Of a DNA stretch of 34,655 nucleotides, positions 17,539 through 25,179 are shown piece by piece; the stretch's first letter is position 1, and every line of letters starts with the position of its first letter. Below the pieces are notes generated by a model, which was given only the letters and a program-made list of their open reading frames with translations, was not told where the DNA came from and ran no database searches. The DNA lies in assembly GCF_902488535.1 (NCBI RefSeq), contig NZ_CABTWO010000020.1:1-34655 (forward strand), written 5' to 3'. The translations under genes and the position numbers were made by a program. The DNA is from an uncultured Mobiluncus sp. (GTDB lineage Bacteria; Actinomycetota; Actinomycetes; Actinomycetales; Actinomycetaceae).

Positions 17539-17630
17539 TCTTACCCGCTTCGGCGCAAAACTCCCACCGCGGAACCCGCTAGACTGACCAATCACACCAA
17601 ACGCAGACTTTACGCGGGTTCAGACCGACC

Positions 17631-18773
17631 TCACTCGTGCACAGGAGAGACAGTTAAGGGCCAAGGCATGGTTCGCGGGGGCAGGAAACGAGCGAAAACA
17701 CCGCCCACTACGGCGGAACCAACCAACAAGCTGGTGATGATCATGTAGGCGACCTGAGCCTGAACTGTCGAATCAATCGTAATGGACACGAAAGGCGCCA
17801 ACAAGGTCACCGCGAAAACGGCACCAGCCTCGGAACCAAGTACCGTCCCCACCACTACAGACAACACCGCCGCCCCAACCAACAGCCAAATGATGCCGCT
17901 CATCCCAGACACTGTGCCCTTGGGAATGATTCCGGAACGCAGAATCAGATCCCCCATCCACCAGGCTGCTATAGCCGTCGAAGCCACGTAGGCAACGTTA
18001 AGAATCGCCTGCAAACCCGCATCGGCAAGCCATTTTGCCCCACGGGTGGTAACTGCGGTAACCATCACAATGACCCAAACCAGCCCTCCCAGATCCGCCA
18101 ACCCGACCGGCGAGGCAATCACAAGGGCTATTGAAACGACCGCCAAAACCGCGGGAACAATCAACGTAACCGCCGCATTTGCCCGGGACGTTGACCGGCG
18201 TGTGGAGCCGTCCTCAGCAACCTCTGCAGTGGCTTTGGCGGTTTGTTTCCAGGATTCCCCGTCTTTGGACTTCATCTGTTTCATGGTCATCTGGCTGATG
18301 CGCGGCGCTGAGGTCACCGACAACAGCCCCGCCACCGCGCCGAGCACAACAATCAGCACCAACATCTGTAACAACAGGTAGTGGTCATCCACCAGCGCGA
18401 ATCCGCCCGTGACAATCAGCAGGGACACGGTCGTCAGCGCCAGACCGTGCACAGATCCGGCCCAGGCAACGCGACGTTCCTCCGTGACCTTGCGCCCGAA
18501 CAGGATATGCAAGGCCGTCAGATATTTCTCCATCAGCCCTGATTCCAGCAGCACACCGGCGATGGTGCACCACACAATCAGTCCCGCAAACGAGAAACGA
18601 TTAAAGGGGCCAACCAGCTCAATAAGCCCGGTCGTGGCAAGCGTGGACGGTCCAATCTCGATGGCTACACCCACCAACGCCGGCAACCCGATGGCAAACA
18701 TAATCGGCACCCGAATCGCCAACAGGAGCGCGGCCACCAGGATAGCCACAATGGCCACGATGATTCCGCTCAT
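17631..18773 (-). CDS. Polytopic membrane protein, TRAP large-permease (DctM)-like
   Basis: This 380-residue integral membrane protein has about ten hydrophobic segments. The start, with IRVPIMFAIGLPALVGVAI at about 20-38, and IAGVLLESGLMEKYLTALHILFGR near 71-94, resemble the corresponding stretches of the TRAP transporter large subunit DctM. A charged cytoplasmic loop rich in Lys/Glu/Thr (about residues 163-205) splits the hydrophobic parts. It is shorter than typical DctM (about 425) and the similarity is by eye only, so another ion-coupled or uncharacterised family is possible. The ATG overlaps the stop of the upstream four-helix gene (ATGA), indicating translational coupling and probably a shared complex. 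No solute-binding DctP gene is nearby. Confidence 0.55.
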   Translation of the reverse strand: MSGIIVAIVAILVAALLLAIRVPIMFAIGLPALVGVAIEIGPSTLATTGLIELVGPFNRFSFAGLIVWCTIAGVLLESGLMEKYLTALHILFGRKVTEERRVAWAGSVHGLALTTVSLLIVTGGFALVDDHYLLLQMLVLIVVLGAVAGLLSVTSAPRISQMTMKQMKSKDGESWKQTAKATAEVAEDGSTRRSTSRANAAVTLIVPAVLAVVSIALVIASPVGLADLGGLVWVIVMVTAVTTRGAKWLADAGLQAILNVAYVASTAIAAWWMGDLILRSGIIPKGTVSGMSGIIWLLVGAAVLSVVVGTVLGSEAGAVFAVTLLAPFVSITIDSTVQAQVAYMIITSLLVGSAVVGGVFARFLPPRTMPWPLTVSPVHE

Positions 18774-19552
18774 TTTGCGCCCCCCTTACCTTTGGGTTTG
18801 CGCGGGGCTACCGGCTGCACCTTGCCTGCCGCGTTGATCCTTACTTTTTGGGGACTGGACGCAATAGGTTTCCCGGTCGGTTTGGTCGTTTTCTTCGCCT
18901 TGGCTGGTTTCGAGGTTTGGGCTGGTTTGGCAGCTTTGGCTGGCTTTGCGGATTTCGGTTTCTTGGGGCGAACGTCTTGTTCGGCAAGGAATACCTTGAT
19001 GGACGCGACGAGGGCGCGGATAGCCACAATCAGGATGCCCAAGGATCCCAGAAATGCGGGAATAACCGCCACCACCAGAGGTACGCCGATAACCATCATG
19101 GGTTGAGTCGCAGTGTTGGGAACTGATACGACGGTAACAGCCGTGGCGACGAGAGCAAAAAGCGTCGTTGCTGTATCACTGATTAATAACTGGAGGCTGG
19201 TGCGTTCTTCGGGGCGACCAAGGCGCGGAAGACTCCAGGCGATAAGCGCCACGACCAGTGCCAGATACGTCGCCCAGACTGACAGGATGCCGCTCCACTG
19301 TTCGGCAGCCAGGGTCAAAGTTTTGGCGGGGTCGCCTTCGAAACCAACCCATTTCGAGGACATCGGCAATTTCAGGCCGCCCAAACCCAGCACCGCTATG
19401 CGACCGGCGCCATGCAGCATAGCGCTCAGAGCCAGCAAGGCAGAAATCAGCACCATGGCCAGTCCCGCGGCGCGCTGCCACATGGGCGGTTTCGGGGTTG
19501 CGGTTTCCTCGACCGCAACCGGAGCATCCACAGCACTGTCCTCATTAGTCAC
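18770..19552 (-). CDS. Four-helix membrane protein with Lys/Pro/Ala tail, possible DctQ-like subunit
   Basis: The protein has 260 residues. After a 25-residue acidic cytoplasmic-looking start there are four hydrophobic segments at roughly 27-50, 87-107, 127-147 and 152-185. A strongly basic tail follows (about 193-260) of KPAKAAKPAQ-like Lys/Ala/Pro repeats without hydrophobic residues. Four helices directly before a DctM-like gene fit the TRAP small subunit (DctQ), but DctQ proteins are usually shorter and lack such a tail. The start at 19552 has AAAAGGTGA upstream. A TAAAAT -10-like sequence precedes it on the minus strand at 19559-19564, with a poor -35. Function is not established. Confidence 0.6.
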   Translation of the reverse strand: MTNEDSAVDAPVAVEETATPKPPMWQRAAGLAMVLISALLALSAMLHGAGRIAVLGLGGLKLPMSSKWVGFEGDPAKTLTLAAEQWSGILSVWATYLALVVALIAWSLPRLGRPEERTSLQLLISDTATTLFALVATAVTVVSVPNTATQPMMVIGVPLVVAVIPAFLGSLGILIVAIRALVASIKVFLAEQDVRPKKPKSAKPAKAAKPAQTSKPAKAKKTTKPTGKPIASSPQKVRINAAGKVQPVAPRKPKGKGGAK

Positions 19553-19630
19553 CTTTTGATTTTATCCGCAAAAGTAACGTAACTTTGGGATTTAAGGTGA
19601 CCAGGGAGACTATTGAACGGATAAAACACC

Positions 19631-19663
19631 GAAGGGCGACGGTCTCGCACTCCGTCGCCCTTC
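19631..19663 (-). terminator. Intrinsic terminator of the surface-protein gene
   Basis: A perfect 12-bp stem (GAAGGGCGACGG at 19631-19642 with its complement at 19652-19663) closes a 9-base loop. Read on the minus strand, a short T-run (19623-19626) follows four bases after the stem. It lies 28 bases past the stop of the long surface-protein gene and separates that transcript from the TRAP-like pair. Confidence 0.8.
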
Positions 19664-19690
19664 AGCTCCCTATTAAGTTATAGGTCTTGT

Positions 19691-22600
19691 TTATTTCGTA
19701 GCCGGCTGGTTCAACGCCGCAGCCAACTGTTTGATGGACTCGGGTGTGAAGCCAAGCTGGTTCAGGATATTCTTCATGGAACCAGTGTCAGTCATCATGC
19801 CCTTGACCTGGTTCAAAGCGTCTTGCTTAGCCTTTTCTTCGGCAGCCTTAGTTTGCGCTTCCAGGGCGGCTGATTCTGCTAGGGTGCCTTCCACCAGCTT
19901 CGAGGCGTCATTGTTCAGCTTTGCACCGTTGACCAGCTCGGCGACTTTCGGGCTAACCGCGCCCGGACCGCCCACCACGATGGTCTTTTCCGAACCGTGA
20001 CGGCGTAGTGCCTGGTAGGACGGCTCCGGCAATTGCTTGGCTCGAGTCAAAATCATTGCTGCATTTTGGTCAGCTGCCAACGCGCCGCCAGAAAGGGCGT
20101 CGGGGAAATTCTCACCGTTCACCAGGACGGCTGCCGTGGTTCCGGGCTGCGATGCCGCCAAATTTGCCGCCGTTTCGTAGCGATCCTTGCCCATAATCGG
20201 TTTAATATTCACCGACATAGTCGTAGGCCACGGCGTGTTTTGCACTGCGCGCACTGCCGGACCACCGACCGCAGTAATCTGCAGCGGTCGAGTCTGACCT
20301 AGCTCCGAGATATAGCTGTAGGTGGCGGGATCCAAGGTATTGCCCTTGCTCAACAGCATTAGCGCACCTGACCTGCCCGCGGCGGCGCCCGCGACCAGCG
20401 CGTCCGGGAAACCGACGCCATCGGCGATAAACAGGTTCAGCGGCTTTTGCGGGGCCGCCCCGATGAGAGGCTCCGTGGCACGGTTGACCGCCACCGCGGT
20501 ATTGAAACGGTCCGGTCCGGCGATACGGGTGATGTTAACCCCGGCATCGCGCAGTTCGAACTCGTCGTAGGGAGTCATCGGTACCTGACCGCCCACCAAG
20601 TAAAGGTTCTTCTTGCCCGAAGCCTTGATTTGATCCATGACGGAGGGCTCCAAACCGGTCTTCCAAGTGGTCAACAGAATCGGGGCGTGCATTCCGGCAG
20701 CAAACGGCGTGGAGGACAAACCGTCAGCAGCCACATTTCCGTCGACCAGTACGATGGAATCCCCCGGGAATTGGCCGAGCTTCCAAGCCGCAATCGCGGT
20801 CAGCACCCGGTTGCTGCCCTCAGCGCGCAGCGTATTCTTGGACAGAGCCTTGGCCAGGCGCTTTTCGTCCGCCTTAGCTTTCTTGTCCTTCTCAGCCTGG
20901 GCCTTCTTCGCTTCGGCGGCCTGCTGCTTCGGGTCCTTTATGGTCTTGCCATCCTGACCAATCTTGTACTTCTTCTTTAGCTCTTCTTCCAGCTTCTTGC
21001 GCAGAGCCTCTTCCTTGGCCTTGGCCTCCTCGGCAGCCTTCTTGGCTTTTTGCTCCGGCGTCATGTTCTTTTCGTTCACGACGTCCTCAAAGGACTTGCC
21101 GGAAAGCAGAGCCTCGATGGCGGTTTGCGTACCCTTGGCATCTTCCAAAGCCTTCTGGGAGGTATCGATTGGGTCGTCAACCGTCCCCAGGGAGGTCTGT
21201 GCCTGCAACAGGAATTTCTTGGCCTCGTCAATGGAAGTCGCCCGCCGTGCGCTCTCCCACAGAGCCTTCAGCTCGTCGATAGCGCCGTTGACGGTATCGG
21301 CCGCGTTATCCAACCGAGAGGCGTGGCGCTCCAAGTCGCTGACCAGAATCTTTAGCTGCGGCTTCATTGATTCGGGAGCCGTCGCCAACGCATTGCGCGC
21401 CTTGGTCAGCATATCGCCAACCTGAATCTGGCGGCGCATAATGTCGGGGCGCGCCCCCACGGCACGGTCGTAGTAGCCGCCAATCTGCGCGGCAATCTTA
21501 TCTTTCTCAGAAGGATCGACCAGGTCAGAGCCGTCCATACCCTTGATCAATGCCGCAATGGTCCAGCGCGCGTTGATGGCGTTCAGCTTGTAGTTCGGCA
21601 TCTGCTGAGCGACTTCAGCTAGTTTTCCGCTCAGCTTTTGAATCTTCGGCTGATACTTCTCATCTTTATGATTGGGTTTCTTTGCCGCTAGTGTGGCTAC
21701 GGTCTTTGACGCGGCGGTGTATTCCGTATTTTTTGCGTCCAGAGTTGCCTTCTCGGAATTCAACTTATCCGTGGCTTGCGCTATAGCGGCCTCTTTTTTA
21801 TTCGGATCCGTATCGGGCAAGGCGTTTGCGTCATCCAAAGCCTTTTGGGCAGCGGCAACCTTCTCTTCCTGTGTCTTTACCGCTTTCGCCTTGTCTGCCG
21901 CGTCCTTTTGGGCGTTAAAGTAATCGTCAGCCCAGGTCACATAAGCATCGACAAAGGCCGCATTCCGGTTTTTCACTTCCGACTGCCACTTATCCTCAAT
22001 ACCGTTTCCGGAAGAGTTGGTCGCCAAGTTGTCGGCTTCAGTCTGAGCCTGTTGTGCCAGTTCCAGCACTTTACTTGCCCATGACTGGTTCATCTGAGCA
22101 TTCGAGACTTTCTTGGTGGCTTCTTCCAAGGCGGTAGTTTTCTGAGCTTGGTCGTTGTGCAAACGCTTTAACTTCAGCTCCACGACATCGGTTGCGTCGT
22201 CGTACCATCTCTTGAGCTTCTGACCCGCCTCTGGGTCGTCTCTGGGAACATCGGCAAATGACTGAACCAGAGTAACCTGTTCACGGCATACACTGGGGTC
22301 TACTGCCCGCTCGTCATCAGTACAAAACTTCTTATTGTCGTCTGGTTTTTGGTATTTGATGCCTTCTCGAACCCACTTCGGCAGCCCGGCATAGTTGTGA
22401 TAGGTCTGGAAGTCAGATATGGCATTGGGGTTGTTATACACCCCCAGCTGGGTCTTTATTTCTTCCAGCTCCCGGATTGCGTCGTCGTAACGGTCCTTGT
22501 CCTCTTGGGCAGTTTTCTCATCTTCCTTGCGGGCTTTAAACAAACCATCAATCTTCTCGTAGTCCTTTTGAGCTTGCAGGACTTGGTCGGCAATAGAGCC

Positions 22601-23890
22601 GGAATCTGGGGTTTTACAGCCAGCGGCAGAAATCTTTTCAATGAGGCTGCGCGGTTCACCAACCACAACCGGGCCAAGGTTCAAATCTGTTTTCTTAAAC
22701 TCTTTATTGTTTATGTCTGTATAAGACGGGTTATCTTTGAATTTCTTTTCAATACCCACGCCGGAGTTGCTGGTCTCAGTTTTGAGCTCACCCCAGGTCA
22801 CAGACACTGTCTGACCGTCCATACCGTTTTCTTGGTTAATCGAGGACTTAGCACCATTTGTGCACAGCGACTGCTGAATAATCTTCAGGGCTTCGCCCGG
22901 AGCCGAGGGGGAATCCGGGTTGGGGACCATGGTCTCTTCTGTCTTGGCGGGACGCGTTTTATCGAGGAAAACCGAGAAATCGGTTTGCTGCGCATCCAAA
23001 ATAATTCCCAAACCAACGTGGATACCGATTAGAGTCTTGCCGTCGGCACTGATAACCGGAGCGCCAGCATCTTCTGGCAACACCACAATCTTTTCAGGAT
23101 CTTCCCACCCCTTGCGGACGGTATCCCAGGCAATCGTGCCGAGGTCTTTATCGTCTTTGAAGCTCGGGTGGCTCTCACGCCACTGGTTCCACTGCTGCAC
23201 TTTCGAGCGCGGCTGCGTCACCGTATCGTTGACCAGTTTCGTAATCGGCAAATAGGTTTCCTGGTAGGCGATTCGAGGAATACCACCCTCGGGACGCCAG
23301 CCAAACATGGTTCCCTTTTCCCCGCTCATGTTGCCGTTCACCCCGCTGTCCTTCACTTTCACCGGAGTGGCAACGTTGGCGGGAACATCTCGATCCAAGC
23401 GGGCAATAACCACCTGGGTGGCTGCCTTGGGGTCAAAGGAAACGGCAGAAATCCAAAACACGTTCTGGGGTCCTTTGCCCGGGATTGCTTCGGAACCGAA
23501 AGTAACGCGAGGCGGTGGCACGGCACCCGAGGTTTGTTCACCCGCTTTGGCAGACATGGAGAATGCGTAGGGCTTACCGTCTGCGTTCGTGACACAGCTC
23601 TTCATGGTGGCGATGTGGCGGGAATCCAGCAGCACGCCAGTGCAAATGTCAACGGCGGCTCCGTCGGTCTCTTTGTATGTATTGCCATCCTTTTCCCGGT
23701 ACTTGGCCATATGCGGCACTTCCACCCGTGCCACTGCTGTGATACCTGGACGGCTATTGTCCCCCGCGTTCACGGGTTCACCGGACAGCGCGCTTGCCGG
23801 GGCGATTCCTGTAAAAGCTAAACCAGCCGAGAACAGGCACACCAGACCGGCTCGGCGCATCTTCTTACCAACGTGGCTGCGAGTTTCCAC
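19691..23890 (-). CDS. Secreted cell-wall-binding protein with degenerate trypsin-like domain and coiled coil
   Basis: The protein has 1399 residues from a GTG start at 23890, chosen because AGGAGG lies five bases upstream and the product begins directly with a signal peptide. Upstream ATGs at 23911 and 23965 lack such a site. The signal peptide (1-34) ends at APASA. Residues 45-330 keep the outline of a chymotrypsin-fold protease: CTGVLLDSRHIATMKSCV at 83-100, VVIARLDRDV near 160, and EDAGAPVIS at 273-281. The catalytic positions read Ser98 for His, Gln159 for Asp and Ala275 for Ser, so it should be inactive. Residues about 430-1010 are highly charged, rich in Ala, Lys, Glu and Gln, and largely coiled coil. 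Three cell-wall-binding type 2 repeats occupy about 1016-1323 (LVGG, RIAGPDRFNTAVAV, GVGFPDALVAGAAA, GKDRYETAANLA, NFPDALSGGALAA, VVGGPGAVS). The likely role is a wall-attached structural or binding protein. Confidence 0.85.
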   Translation of the reverse strand: METRSHVGKKMRRAGLVCLFSAGLAFTGIAPASALSGEPVNAGDNSRPGITAVARVEVPHMAKYREKDGNTYKETDGAAVDICTGVLLDSRHIATMKSCVTNADGKPYAFSMSAKAGEQTSGAVPPPRVTFGSEAIPGKGPQNVFWISAVSFDPKAATQVVIARLDRDVPANVATPVKVKDSGVNGNMSGEKGTMFGWRPEGGIPRIAYQETYLPITKLVNDTVTQPRSKVQQWNQWRESHPSFKDDKDLGTIAWDTVRKGWEDPEKIVVLPEDAGAPVISADGKTLIGIHVGLGIILDAQQTDFSVFLDKTRPAKTEETMVPNPDSPSAPGEALKIIQQSLCTNGAKSSINQENGMDGQTVSVTWGELKTETSNSGVGIEKKFKDNPSYTDINNKEFKKTDLNLGPVVVGEPRSLIEKISAAGCKTPDSGSIADQVLQAQKDYEKIDGLFKARKEDEKTAQEDKDRYDDAIRELEEIKTQLGVYNNPNAISDFQTYHNYAGLPKWVREGIKYQKPDDNKKFCTDDERAVDPSVCREQVTLVQSFADVPRDDPEAGQKLKRWYDDATDVVELKLKRLHNDQAQKTTALEEATKKVSNAQMNQSWASKVLELAQQAQTEADNLATNSSGNGIEDKWQSEVKNRNAAFVDAYVTWADDYFNAQKDAADKAKAVKTQEEKVAAAQKALDDANALPDTDPNKKEAAIAQATDKLNSEKATLDAKNTEYTAASKTVATLAAKKPNHKDEKYQPKIQKLSGKLAEVAQQMPNYKLNAINARWTIAALIKGMDGSDLVDPSEKDKIAAQIGGYYDRAVGARPDIMRRQIQVGDMLTKARNALATAPESMKPQLKILVSDLERHASRLDNAADTVNGAIDELKALWESARRATSIDEAKKFLLQAQTSLGTVDDPIDTSQKALEDAKGTQTAIEALLSGKSFEDVVNEKNMTPEQKAKKAAEEAKAKEEALRKKLEEELKKKYKIGQDGKTIKDPKQQAAEAKKAQAEKDKKAKADEKRLAKALSKNTLRAEGSNRVLTAIAAWKLGQFPGDSIVLVDGNVAADGLSSTPFAAGMHAPILLTTWKTGLEPSVMDQIKASGKKNLYLVGGQVPMTPYDEFELRDAGVNITRIAGPDRFNTAVAVNRATEPLIGAAPQKPLNLFIADGVGFPDALVAGAAAGRSGALMLLSKGNTLDPATYSYISELGQTRPLQITAVGGPAVRAVQNTPWPTTMSVNIKPIMGKDRYETAANLAASQPGTTAAVLVNGENFPDALSGGALAADQNAAMILTRAKQLPEPSYQALRRHGSEKTIVVGGPGAVSPKVAELVNGAKLNNDASKLVEGTLAESAALEAQTKAAEEKAKQDALNQVKGMMTDTGSMKNILNQLGFTPESIKQLAAALNQPATK

Positions 23891-24276
23891 GATAGCCTCC
23901 TCATAATCCATCCATGGAAAAGCCCGGTTTTCCCCTGACGTCTGGGAACCGGTAAGCACATCCAAATGCTCAAGCTATTTATTCGTCAAGGCACCTTCAA
24001 TTGTGAGCCTTTTGGCGTCATTTCAGCGAAAACTAAGCCTTTTCCAGTGATTTTCCATAATCGCAGGTCAGTCCCTCAAAGCGCAGGTCGCAGCGCTGCT
24101 AGCGCGCAATTCTCTGTTCCGCTTTACCAAATCTTTACTTCCATGTCCGAACAATCCCGCCCCCCGCTGCTCCCCTCACCACCACGCGGGGCTCAGTTTT
24201 CGCAGGGCCGCAAGCGGAACGACCATCACCCCGTCCGCCCGGGTGTACGCGACATTGCCGGCCCCGCTCGACAGCG
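23891..24276. other. Intergenic region upstream of the surface-protein gene
   Basis: The 386 bases hold no credible gene. The end next to the toxin gene contains copy 1 of a 79-bp repeat. For the surface-protein promoter the only candidate I see on the minus strand is TTGACG (23984-23989) with a poor TTGGAT (23960-23965) at 18-base spacing. The middle (24020-24160) shows nothing recognisable. Confidence 0.5.
24175..24253 (-). repeat. 79-bp repeat copy 1, possible remnant of an ATPase gene 3' end
   Basis: This 79-base segment recurs at 24864-24941 in the same orientation with seven substitutions and one missing base. On the minus strand it reads as a protein end, VAYTRADGVMVVPLAAL and on to a stop. 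Such a YxRxDGVxVxP ending resembles the C-terminus of DUF4143-type ATP-binding proteins, but that is recollection of a motif and weak. No complete gene for it is present. It begins about 24 bases past the toxin gene stop. Confidence 0.7.
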
Positions 24277-24537
24277 CTAATCCTGGTAGTGTCCTCGGCA
24301 CTGCAGAATCTCTAAAGTTTCTCCTCTAAGACGATAGACCAGCCGGTTTTTCTCATCGATACGCCGACTAAAACACCCTGACAGCTCCCCTTTGAGCGGC
24401 TCGGATTTTCCCAATCCAGAAAGTGGATTCCGCTGGGTATCCTTCACCAACTTATTAATTCGGCGTAATGTCTTTCTGTCTTGGGTTTGCCAATATAGGT
24501 AGTCCTCCCAAGCCCCTTCAAACCAAACGAGACGCAC
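24277..24537 (-). CDS. YoeB/Txe family toxin, mRNA endoribonuclease
   Basis: The 86-residue protein closely follows YoeB: VWFEGAWEDYLYWQ at the N-terminus, INKLVKDTQRNPLSGLGKSEPLKGELSGCFSRRIDEKNRLVYR in the centre, and CRGHY near the end. These hold the expected catalytic Glu, Arg and His positions of ribosome-dependent mRNA interferases. The start is GTG at 24537, matching the family N-terminus, with GAGG six bases upstream. An in-frame TTG at 24549 would add four residues and lacks a site. It starts one base after the antitoxin stop, the normal antitoxin-first order. YoeB toxins cut translated mRNA when freed from the antitoxin. Confidence 0.93.
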   Translation of the reverse strand: MRLVWFEGAWEDYLYWQTQDRKTLRRINKLVKDTQRNPLSGLGKSEPLKGELSGCFSRRIDEKNRLVYRLRGETLEILQCRGHYQD

Positions 24538-24538
24538 T

Positions 24539-24796
24539 TCACGCCTCAATCAGGTCGTGTTCCACGCCTTCACCGGCATCCAGCGCAGACTTTGCATCGC
24601 GCAGATTGCGTAGGTTCGATTCACTATAAAACGGGTCAGGACGCGAGACCTCAAAAGGGATGCGGTTTTCCCCGGTCGCTTTCTTTGCGAAAATCGTAAA
24701 TGCGGTGGTCATGTTCATTCCCAGATCGCGGCAAAGTTCTTCCATCGCCGCTTTCAACTCCGCGTCCATCCGAATCGTCACATTTGCTGTAGCCAT
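24539..24796 (-). CDS. RelB/DinJ family antitoxin
   Basis: The 85-residue protein has a ribbon-helix-helix start, ATANVTIRMDAELKAAMEELCRDLGMNMTTAFTIFAKKAT at 2-41, typical of RelB/DinJ antitoxins, and an acidic C-terminal part that would wrap the toxin. The start at 24796 has GAGGTG seven bases upstream; an in-frame start at 24814 would add six residues. It should repress its own promoter and neutralise the YoeB-like toxin downstream. RelB/DinJ antitoxins usually accompany RelE or YafQ, while YoeB usually pairs with YefM, so this is a less usual pairing. Confidence 0.92.
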   Translation of the reverse strand: MATANVTIRMDAELKAAMEELCRDLGMNMTTAFTIFAKKATGENRIPFEVSRPDPFYSESNLRNLRDAKSALDAGEGVEHDLIEA

Positions 24797-24815
24797 TGCA
24801 CTCACCTCGCACACT

Positions 24816-24821
24816 ATTATA
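24816..24821 (-). promoter_or_regulatory. -10 box of the toxin-antitoxin operon
   Basis: A perfect TATAAT on the minus strand lies 19 bases before the antitoxin start, so the leader would be short. The -35 region is weak. TTAGTGG and TTAGTTG occur as near-direct repeats just upstream (24822-24840) and could be part of the antitoxin operator. Confidence 0.55.
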
Positions 24822-24863
24822 CAACTAACGCACCACTAATTCGCTCGTGAATCTGTGCTGAGT

Positions 24864-24941
24864 CTCACCACCATGCGGGGCTTAGTTTCGCAGGGCCGCA
24901 AGCGGAATGACCATTACCCCATCCGCCCGAGTATACGCGAC
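24864..24941 (-). repeat. 79-bp repeat copy 2 (78 bp), possible ATPase gene remnant
   Basis: This is the partner of the copy at 24175-24253. All seven substitutions are C or G in copy 1 and T or A here, plus one deleted T. The deletion shifts the reading frame so the peptide ends earlier, VAYTRADGVMVIPLAALRN then stop. An in-frame TAG only about 30 bases upstream of the repeat shows that no intact gene continues into it. With copy 1 it brackets the toxin-antitoxin pair. Confidence 0.7.
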
Positions 24942-24950
24942 CTGGCCATA

Positions 24951-24986
24951 CAGAGTTTTTCGCTAGTTTTATCCAGAGTTTTTCGC
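24951..24986. repeat. Two 13-bp direct repeats
   Basis: CAGAGTTTTTCGC occurs at 24951-24963 and 24974-24986, a 23-base period. It lies directly beside repeat copy 2 in the non-coding stretch between the antitoxin and hemW. No function is evident; it may be duplication within a decaying gene. Confidence 0.6.
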
Positions 24987-25082
24987 CGAACGTTGCGAGG
25001 ATAATCGGAAGGACACGTCCTGCCAGACGCTATAAGACCAGGTAAACCGGATTTTGGCGTCCCCTTGCGCCCGGTACTTAAC

Positions 25083-25144
25083 CCGAACTTCCCGCTTAAC
25101 ATAACACTTGGGGAAGTTAAGTGGGAAGTAAGTGGGAAGTTCGG
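25083..25144. repeat. Imperfect inverted repeat with an 11-bp tandem duplication
   Basis: An 18-base arm (25083-25100) pairs with 25116-25144 with one mismatch, except that the right arm carries an extra exact copy of AAGTGGGAAGT (25119-25129 and 25130-25140). It lies 36 bases beyond the hemW stop. No T-run follows on either strand, so it is not an obvious intrinsic terminator. The surrounding stretch 24987-25179 holds no credible gene; a 62-codon open frame there resembles nothing known. Confidence 0.65.
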
Positions 25145-25179
25145 CTGCGGTGTGTCGCGAACGTTTGCAGCCGGCCCCC

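Noticed and set aside
24914..25102. Minus-strand 62-codon frame between antitoxin and hemW
   Set aside because: No ribosome binding site or family resemblance; it runs through direct and inverted repeats and partly overlaps repeat copy 2.
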